Of a DNA stretch of 64,000 nucleotides, positions 56,515-64,000 are shown piece by piece. The notes beneath the pieces were generated by a model, which did no database searches, was not told the DNA's origin, and was given only the letters and a program-made list of their open reading frames with translations. The stretch spans positions 248,001-312,000 of the forward strand of contig JAMXSV010000017.1 in NCBI GenBank assembly GCA_027559495.1, in the 5' to 3' direction. Source of the stretch: Aurifilum marmelostoma (Eukaryota; Ascomycota; Sordariomycetes; Diaporthales; Cryphonectriaceae). Numbering within the stretch: position 1 is the stretch's first letter; each line of letters begins with the position of its first letter. A program made the position numbers and the translations under genes.

Positions 56515-58127
56515 ATGTCAGATAGCAACGAAGAGGAGGGCATGAAATTTGACATCCTGAAGGCTGTCTCGGGCGATGGAGTCACGGCGAGACTGGGCAG
56601 ACTCGCGCTGCCAAGACGACAGGCAGTCGAGACACCAAACTTCTTCACCATGACCTCGAGGGGGGTTGTCCCACACCTGACCCCAGATACTATCGCCAGA
56701 TACTGTCAGTTCTCGGGAGCATATCTAGCCATGGAGGACTGTGAGTGCAGAGGCAGATACAATTTCTCCTCTACAAAAATCTCATGATTGGCTGACAGAG
56801 AATCTCTAGTGGTTGAGAAGTCACAAAAGACTGTCACCAAGATACCAGCTGTGGCCAGGATGCCAGCTCAAGATGGCAAGCGTCTTCACGCCTTCACGGC
56901 CCTCCCATCATCCAGCATTACCATCCTGGGACCACGCCGGACGCCCGCCGTCAAGGCGAGCATAGGAAACAGCGACACCTTTATCCAGATCTTCACATCC
57001 AACGGCTTCCAGCCCCTCACCAACACCTCCTACATCGACTCCATCACGACGCTGAGGCCAGACATCGCCATCCCGCTCGCAGACATGCACTACGCCGAGG
57101 CAGCCACGAGGACGCCCCAGGCAAAAGGCGTGAGGAGGATGTGCGAGCGCACCGAGGACTGGATGAGCGAGCTGCACAAGTCCCTCGATCTGGCCGACCT
57201 GCGCGCCTCCAACACGTCCATCTTCGCCCCCACCCTCCCGGCTCCGCATAGTGTCCAGTGGGAATATCTCGGCCGTCTCTCGGGCGACCTCCTCGACAAA
57301 CTCTCCGGCCTGGCCGTCTACGACGTCAACATCCTACCTGACCTGTCCAGCTACCCTTCCCTCCTCCCCCTACCACGGCTCTCCCTCGATGCACCCCTAG
57401 ACCCACACGCCATCCTCCGCCAGGTCTCACTGGGCATCGACACCTTCCTCATCCCCTTCCTGAACGCCATCTCCGACGCCGGCGTGGCCATGTCCTTCAC
57501 CTTCCCCCCCACCCTCCGTAGCCCCCCAGGAAGACACCACCACCACCGCCGCCGCCGCCGCAGACGGCACAGGCCTCCTGCCCCTGGGCATCGACCTCAC
57601 CGAGCCCGACCACGCCGCCTCCCTCGCCCCTCTCGTCGACGGCTGCGCCTGCCACGCCTGCACGACCCACCACCGCGCCTACCTGCACCACCTCCTCAAC
57701 GCGCGCGAGATGCTCGCCTGGACCCTCCTGCAGCTCCACAACCACCACGTCCTGGCCCGCTTCTTCGCCGGCGTGCGCGCCTCGCTCGCCCTCGGCCCGG
57801 ACAGGTTCGACGAGGACTGCAGGGCCTTCGCGCGGGCCTATGAGCCGAGCCTGCCCGTGGGCATGGGCACGCGGCCCAGGGCGAGGGGGTATCACTTCAA
57901 GAGCGGGCCTGCGGACGAGAGGCGGAACAAGGTTACCTGGCAGCTGCTGCAGGAGGGGCAGCAGACGGCGAAGCAGGGGGGGGGGGGAGGAAAAGGCGGC
58001 GGCTGTGATGGAGGCGAAGCTGGCGAGGGACGAGATGGAGACGCCGGTTGTGCCTGGGGATGATGTGGATGCGGTGGACTTGGTGAGGGAGGGCATGGGG
58101 AAGGTTGACATCGAGGGGAAGGAGTGA
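56515..58127 (+). CDS. qtrt2: Queuine tRNA-ribosyltransferase accessory subunit 2, with two apparent frameshifts
   Basis: Exon 1 is 56515-56740 and exon 2 starts at 56810, joined by GTGAGT and TCTCTAG. The N-terminal part (LPRRQAVETPNFFTMTSRG) and LDAPLDPHAIL fit the TGT-fold subunit. Further on, CACHACTTHHRAYLHHLLNAREMLAW has the zinc ligands C-x-C-x2-C and the later His (the string is continuous from about 57648). That part is one frame later than the start of exon 2; an extra base in a C-run (57504-57510 or 57522-57527) explains this. A G12 run at 57976-57987 shifts the frame again, leading to an end at 58127 rather than 58063. Subunit 2 pairs with the catalytic subunit to exchange guanine for queuine at tRNA wobble position 34. 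Sequencing error or pseudogene are both possible. Confidence 0.82.
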
Positions 58128-58273
58128 GTTGGAGGAGGAGGAGGAAAGGGAATGAATGCTCAGCACGATAGATACCTTATTACTCCGGAGTTCTAATGAC
58201 AGACGACGGGTCAGATAAAGAAAGAATGTTAGATAGTATAACAAAGTAAGTATACAAGAGAACATCAAACTCA

Positions 58274-58281
58274 AAAAAAAT
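58274..58281 (-). terminator. Pol III terminator of tRNA-Ile
   Basis: A run of eight or so T residues on the minus strand about 10 bases beyond the tRNA 3' end. Confidence 0.75.
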
Positions 58282-58290
58282 TAATATTCT

Positions 58291-58390
58291 GCTCCGACTC
58301 GGACTCGAACCGAGGGCGCCGGCATAGAGGCATCTTGTTTAGAAAGATGGGCTATAAGACCGGGGCTTTGACCAACTAAGCGATCGGAGC
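58291..58390 (-). tRNA. tRNA-Ile (TAT) with intron
   Basis: Minus strand. The acceptor stem GCTCCGA pairs with TCGGAGC. The D arm is GCTT-AGTTGGTCA-AAGC. The anticodon stem CCGGT pairs with GCCGG (one G-T pair), and the loop CTTATA places T33 before anticodon TAT. An intron of 28 nt (58325-58352) follows the base after the anticodon. The T arm is CTCGG-TTCGAGT-CCGAG. In yeast too, the tRNA-Ile(UAU) gene carries an intron and the same CTTATA loop. It reads AUA codons, the rare isoleucine codon in GC-rich genomes. Confidence 0.93.
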
Positions 58391-58767
58391 CTGATTGATT
58401 CCTTGTCTCTTGCAACAATTGTTGCAGAACGGCTATATCAAGCGAGTGAACGGGCGGGTGGACTTCATATTCATGGGACGAGATTGGCAGTTGTGTGACG
58501 CGACTCACACACGGGCTGCGTGCGTTGCTCATGCCTACCTATCAATCAATATGAGAGACACCCAGGGTCCAAGGACTATCGTCTCGACGCGTGTTGCCAC
58601 GAGATACAATACAGTTTGAAGCATCTTGGGTGGGGGCTGAGGATCATACGTTTGAGGTTATCAGCTAGACATCACGGACTTTGTTCAGGAGAGTTCTTGT
58701 CACTTATGCCTGTGGATAAAGTTTCAATTTTTTTTTCTTTCTCTCTTCTTCGTCTTTCCACAGAACT
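58391..58767. other. Intergenic
   Basis: About 0.38 kb between the tRNA-Ile 5' end and the 3' end of AP-3 delta. A T-run lies near 58729-58741. Nothing else was recognised. Confidence 0.5.
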
Positions 58768-61700
58768 TCAACCAGTCTCCTGTGTCTCCACAGGAGGCTT
58801 CGGTTTCTTCTTCTTCTTGGGTTTGACCGTAGCCTCTCCAGCTTCTGCAGCCAAACCCTCCCCATTCTCTCGCCCCTCCTCCGCTGGCACCGCAGCAGGC
58901 TTCTTCTTTTTCTTCTTTACTTTGGTAGCAGAAACAGACTCGCCCCCTTCGTCTCCCTCGACCTTTGGCTTTGTCGCCTTCTTCTTCCGCTTCTTGATCA
59001 CCGTGCCCTCTATATCCACACCTTGCGCGACCTGTATCCTCTCGTTGGCACGTTGCATCTCCAGCCGCAGCCTCTCGACCTCTTTCATGGCCTGTGCCAT
59101 CTCCGCCTCCTCCTGCTTCTGGCGCTCATAGTCGTATCTAGAGCCATTGGCAGTGTCGCCGCCGCCTTCCAGTGCGAGGCTGCCGATATTGCTCGAGTCC
59201 ACTTGCAGCAGAGACTGTTTGAGTTTCCTGGCACGGGCCTTTGTGAGCGCGTCGGAGTTGTTTTCCGAGTCGTAGTTACGCGGCGTGGACCCGCCGCTAC
59301 CTGCCAGGTTCTCGTCCTGGGCGACAACCACACGCTGCCGCGGTTTTGGTCGCAGCCCAAGGCTTGACGTCGGCCCAAGGCTCTCCACCTTGCCGAGATC
59401 CAGCTGCATGACGGGTATGGAGTCTATATCGAGATCGGGGCCGTTCTCGGTTTGCAGAATACTATGAATAGGCGTCGAGGTCCCGGTACGGCTGGTGGGC
59501 GCCTGGATGTAGAACGGATCATCCTTGTTCCTCTCGTCGCGCTCCGCCTTCCGCCTTGCCAGGATATCAGCGTCGAGGTAGCTGTCTTCGCTTGCCTGAT
59601 ACGAAGTTGCAATCTCCTCGGGCGGCGCGTCTGCGAGTCTGTTGATGGCGGGCTCGCTGGACGAAACTGTTGTAGGCGGCGGCCTCTGGTGATAATAGAC
59701 CTCGAACTCGTCTTCCTCTTCCACGCCGAGGGTGATTGTGTCTGCGGCAGACAGTAGCCGACTGAGGTTGGGATGAATAGGCTCATCGAGGTCGAGCCCG
59801 GTCGGCACTGGCACGTGCATCTGTGCACCTGGGGCCACAGAGTTCAACTCCCATCCGGCAAATAATGAAGGAATGGCCTGCGTGAGTAACAGTGGCGGGT
59901 CTTGTTGGACTTGGTCGGTCGAGGTAGGCTGCCCAGATACGGCCTCAGAAGTAAGCTTGAGGAGCTCGGTGAACTCCACAGCGCGCTCCTGAACCTCAAG
60001 GTTTGGATGAAGAGCCAAGGGTTCCAGCACGTGCACTATTCGTGCCAGTAACAGAGATGTCCTGGCCTTGCGCTCCGATGTCCAGACATCGAGATCACTC
60101 CCAGCGACCTGTGCGAAGATCTTGATTGTCGCCTGCAGGCAAGAGGTCAGAACATCGGGGAATTTGGCACGCGGTATTATCTGTAACAAATGCCCCAAGC
60201 TGTCTTCCGAGGATGTCAACTGGTCAGAGTATTCTCCGACAATCCAGGCAACAGGTCGCAGCGCCCCCGATGTCACGGATTGTGCTGAATTTGACTCGAT
60301 GCTGTATTGTCGCAGAATCAGCTCGGCAGCGTTCACTGCAGCAGGCCTGATTGCCTTGACCTTCACTGCCAAGCTCCTCAGCTCGTTCCCGATCTGTTCT
60401 GAAATGTCGCCTTCCGACATCTGCGTGGTCGTTGCAGCCTGTTCGAGGTCTTCGTCAATTTGCCTTGAGACGGGGGCCATCCGCACAAGTTGCGTCAATA
60501 TATCGATGTACCACTCGAAGTCGACAAGGTTGCTGTAATTGTCTTGAGAGCACATTGCCAGGATCCGGCCGATCACCTCAATCCTGTAGTCGTCAGGTAA
60601 TGGCGGCGCCTGTTCGGCTTCTCTTTCATGTGGGTTGATGGCGACCTCGGCGTCCATATCCTCGTCTGAGCCCGCCTCGAGCCGTTGCGCCGCCGGCCTA
60701 GCCGAAGGTGTCGAGTTCTTCAGCTGCCGCATGAGGCGGCTCACTATCGACATTAGATTGTCGCTGCTGACCATGCCCTTGACCAAGTTCAGAGCTTGAA
60801 CGCGGATGGTGATGTCGGGACTGTCTATACACTCCATGATCACATCTTCTTGCTGAGCAACTAGGAAAGGGTGTGTTATGACAATCTTGTTGAAGGCCAG
60901 CAAAGCGACGTATTTCACTGAGTTCGGGAGCATTAGTCTTGGAGATCGGAAGAGAAACGAGGCTGGTGTCTTACAATTCGGGTCACCATCAACCATAATC
61001 ATGCCTCGGAGTTTTGTGACACACAGAGAGGCAATCTCTTCCCTGCCTGATATGTCGTCAGAGTCCCCGAGGATACCGCCCTGAATGATCCCATTGATGC
61101 ATTCGTATAGTAGGGACATAGCTGGCGTGGTTCGTATCAGGTCTGTGAGAGGAGGAAGCAGTTTTCGAACAAGCCGGGGTTCCAGAGGCGTCAAGGTAGC
61201 AAACTATCAATCTGTCAGTCAATGCCCATGCGCACGTGCTCGGCCAAACATACCAGCTTGATCAACTTGATGGCCATCCAGTTATTGTTGCCGTCGACCA
61301 AAAGTTCAAACAACCTCGGAGCCAGAGGGAGAAAGTCGTTCGGCCGCCTCCAGCCCAGTTCACAGACGACATTCACGATGGCAGCCGTGACACTGGGGTC
61401 CTCATCTGGGGACATGAGGCGGTCCTTGATCTGCGGCCATGCTGCCCTGAGTGTCTCTGGATATACCAGCGCTAATCTGTACAAGGTGACAATGGTCTTC
61501 TTTCGAATCGAGGGATTGCTGGAAGTGAGACGTGGCAGGAGGTCGGAGAGAGTCGACAGGGCCAGCGATGGGTTGATGACGTGGGGAAGGGCAGTAATCG
61601 GGAGGATAATCGTTGTCGCTGAAGGAGAAGCCAGGTCCTGGGGGTAGAGAGCTGTTAGCCTTCAAGCAGTTTCTTTTCAAGCAGATCCGGTCATGTGCAA

Positions 61701-62143
61701 ACCTTCTTGATCAGGTTCGTGGCCAGCATCAGGACCTCAGTATCGGGTCGGAAGCTCTGGACGGCGGCCAGGTACCCGATGCGCTTCTGGTGGTACTTGG
61801 CAGAGGACATGACCTCGAGGACGTGGAAGGAGGCCCAGGACATGTCGTGGCCCATCATCTCGAGATAGCAGAGCTTCAGCAAGGCGGTCGCCTTGAGATC
61901 TGTCATCCCATCTCAGTCCCCATGCAACCTGACGAGCAAGGACAATGAATAACCCACTCACCCATATCCTGTGTTCGAACTTCGGCGCGACATTCTTTCA
62001 GACAGTTCTGGATGTACTCCTTCTCGTGGCCCTTGTGGTTCCGCAGGCCACGGATGAAGTCGTACAGGGACTTCTCGAACCTGCCATATTTTTCAGCTTC
62101 TGGGCTCTCCCACCGCACTCTGATCGACCATGGCAGCATACAT
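58768..62143 (-). CDS. apl5: AP-3 complex subunit delta
   Basis: Seven exons on the minus strand: 62142-62143 (bases AT of the start codon plus its leader), 61962-62080, 61703-61899, 61254-61637, 60975-61203 and 58768-60917 make about 1026 residues in all (six coding parts). Donors are GTATGC, GTGAGT, GTTTGC, GTATGT and GTAAGA. The N-terminal adaptin region is clear: MFEKSLYDFIRGLRNHKGHE, GHDMSWASFHVLEVMSS, AAVQSFRPDTEVLM, then LTPLEPRLVRKLL and PAMSLLYECINGI. The C-terminal part has a Lys/Glu-rich coiled coil and KKKKK-rich basic tracts typical of delta subunits. AP-3 sorts cargo from the Golgi to the vacuole. The unspliced frame lacks an ATG directly before FEKSL; splicing the 61-nt intron 62081-62141 creates it. 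Confidence 0.94.
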
Positions 62144-62774
62144 CTTGTCGACACGAGGAGGGAGTCGCCTCTCCTTAGGTCACGCCGGGATCGGGGCTAG
62201 TCGGTTCGGGGAGGAGATGCTGCGCGAAATCTAGGAGATTGAGGAGATGGATGGGATCTGACGCATATCTATTGTGCTCATCTTGCAGGCGCGGTCACGA
62301 GGTCTCGCCGTTGCGTCGTGTTGGCTCGTTCTGCGAATGAGGATGTCGGTGGTGTACAGAGCAATTCCTCACGCAGCCACTTTATTACCCCGTCTCGAAG
62401 CTACAGCGGCTCGTGGCAGCCACAGCACATCATCTGTAGCGGGTGCCCCACGCTACAGGGTACCCTGTACCTCCTCGCCCGCTCACGTAATGATTGCACC
62501 CTGAGGGGCTTCTAGGCAGGGAACTAGCTACCTGACCCTCGCGCCTTGACGACCTGCTGGTCTACTGGTGATCTCTGGATCGTAACTTCCCAGCTTCCCC
62601 GAACGGCCTCACCAGACACCAAGCAATACCTCGAGCTGCCGCCCCTGCCGCCCACGTCCATCTGCCGGATTCCTTACCACCGGTGCTTCTCGTGCAGATC
62701 GCCGCCTCTTTCTTATTTTAATCAGAGACTGATCTACTAAACTCGACACGTCGAGCACGGCACTTCTCCCGACC
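62144..62774. other. Divergent promoter region
   Basis: About 0.63 kb shared by the AP-3 delta gene (left, minus) and EMC2 (right, plus). No gene within; GC-rich, with no clear TATA element. Confidence 0.55.
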
Positions 62775-63924
62775 ATGGCCCCGTCGCTCCTCCATCCTCC
62801 GAGCCAGCTCTCTCCGGCGCAAGCCCTCGAGCTGTCGCAACGTGCGCCACACGTGCTTCAGAGCTCGCCGAGCACCATATCGTCGTCGGTGTTGACGTCT
62901 CTCTTCTCCGCGCCGGAGAGTACAGAGCTATGGATGACCTACGAGAACCTGTTGCTCTCATGCCTCCGGACAGGCGACGAGCAGTCCGCCCACGAATGTC
63001 TCGAGAGGCTTGTCAAGCGGTTTGGCGACGACAATGAGCGGATTATGGCTTTCAACGGTCTGTTCAAGGAGGCCGAGGCCTCCAGCAATGCTGAACTCGA
63101 GAAGATACTCAAGGAGTACGATGCGATCTTGGCCGAGAACAATACCAATATCGTCAGTGGCTTATCTCTCAAGTCTACTTACTAGTGGCCAGTCGTATAT
63201 TGACTATGTGGTAGCCGGTCACGAAGCGGCGCATCACATTGCTTCGCTCATTAGGCCGTACTAATGATGCGGTTGCCGGGCTGACCGCCTTGCTGGACTT
63301 CTGTCCCGTCGACGCAGAGTCCTGGGCTGAGCTTGCCGACATCTACTTCTCTCAGGGCTTGTACGCACAGGCTATCTACTCTCTAGAGGAGGTTTTGGTA
63401 TTGGCACCAAATGCCTGGAATGTCAGTAACAGTGAGAACACGACAGGCACGTATGCGAACTGACTGGGCGACGCAGATCCACGCCCGACTGGGAGAGATG
63501 GAATACATGGCCGCAACGGCCTCTGGTGCAGATGAGAGTACAGCACGCAAGTACCTTGCCGAGTCCTTGAAGAGATTCTGCAGGAGCATCGAGCTCTGTG
63601 ACGACTATCTCCGTGGCTACTACGGCCTGAAACTGGTGAGTGAAGCTGGAGAGAAGCACTAACCAGACCATGCTGACTGGTTTTCAGGTCACCACCAAGA
63701 TATTAAACGATCCTTCCAAATACAGCAAGCAGAACGATATAGATGATTTTTCGTTGCCAGCAAAGGGCACTATCGAGAAGCTCAGCGAGAAGGCTACAGA
63801 GAAACTCTCCGAGATCGTGCGCCGCAGTAGTTCGAAGGAGAAAGGCTGGTGTGGCTACGAGGAGTCGGAACTTGCAGCCGCACGCGAACTCCTGTCGAAT
63901 GAGTCAACTGGCGTTGTTAGATGA
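62775..63924 (+). CDS. emc2: ER membrane protein complex subunit 2
   Basis: Four exons, 62775-63152, 63215-63421, 63477-63635 and 63688-63924, give 326 residues. All junctions are in phase 0, with donors GTCAGT, GTCAGT and GTGAGT. The second exon was placed at 63215 because it forms NIPVTKRRITLL, matching the usual NIPxxKRRIALLR of this family. TPR-type repeats follow, with the characteristic block DAESWAELADIYFSQGLYAQAIYSLEEVLVL, then APNAWNIHARLGEMEY (each continuous in the protein). EMC2 is the cytosolic scaffold of the EMC, which inserts membrane proteins into the ER. It is divergently transcribed from AP-3 delta. Confidence 0.92.
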
Positions 63925-64000
63925 GAGGTCGCGCGAATTTTGGCATAAAACGGGGCAATGACGTGGTCGGGATGCACAAGTCACCAGCGTCGCCAAAGTC

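Noticed and set aside
1..64000. CRISPR array, bacterial operons or an inserted virus
   Set aside because: Intron-rich eukaryotic genes throughout; no regularly spaced identical repeats and no viral or transposase domain recognised.

Overview
The window is nuclear DNA of a filamentous ascomycete, most likely a Sordariomycete. The genes carry short introns (about 50-100 nt, mostly GT-AG, with CTRAC-like branch sites). The gene content is typically Pezizomycotina: a HET-domain protein, fused mitochondrial NAD(P) transhydrogenase, fungal homocitrate synthase, GT61 and BAHD transferases, an LCCL membrane protein and small secreted cysteine-rich proteins. Genus and species cannot be told from the sequence alone. 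I support 19 protein-coding genes, two tRNA genes, one tRNA-like pseudogene and several repeats. Exon boundaries were read by eye from splice consensus, reading phase and protein continuity.

Layout. 0-9 kb is a secreted/surface block: a secreted protein with an acetoacetate-decarboxylase-like look, a rhamnogalacturonan acetylesterase (CE12), and a membrane-anchored aspartic-protease-like protein without a visible catalytic Asp motif. 11-24 kb holds a GT61-type glycosyltransferase, the six-exon NAD(P) transhydrogenase, a BAHD-type acyltransferase and a protein with a C-terminal Myb/HTH-like module. 24-31 kb is gene-poor: a small secreted protein, a TG/GA microsatellite, a 29-bp tandem repeat, an intron-bearing tRNA-His and a decayed copy of it. 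31-41 kb has homocitrate synthase (lysine), a second small secreted protein, a HET-domain protein, porphobilinogen deaminase (haem) and glycine cleavage H protein. 44-53 kb has the Spg1/Tem1-type septation GTPase, a PLAC8-like protein with an in-frame TAG and a degenerate His/Asp repeat array, a serine hydrolase and an LCCL-domain membrane protein. 53-64 kb has a flavin monooxygenase-like enzyme, the queuine tRNA-ribosyltransferase accessory subunit (two apparent frameshifts in homopolymers), tRNA-Ile(UAU), AP-3 delta (start codon apparently split by an intron) and EMC2.

Most genes are independent housekeeping or accessory units; I see no biosynthetic cluster. Functional links are loose: transhydrogenase, GcvH and HemC are mitochondrial or mitochondria-linked metabolism. 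AP-3 delta and EMC2 are a divergently transcribed membrane-traffic/ER pair. The best leads for something new are the PLAC8-like gene, the split AP-3 delta start codon, the GC-AG intron in the septation GTPase and the tRNA-His/pseudogene pair.
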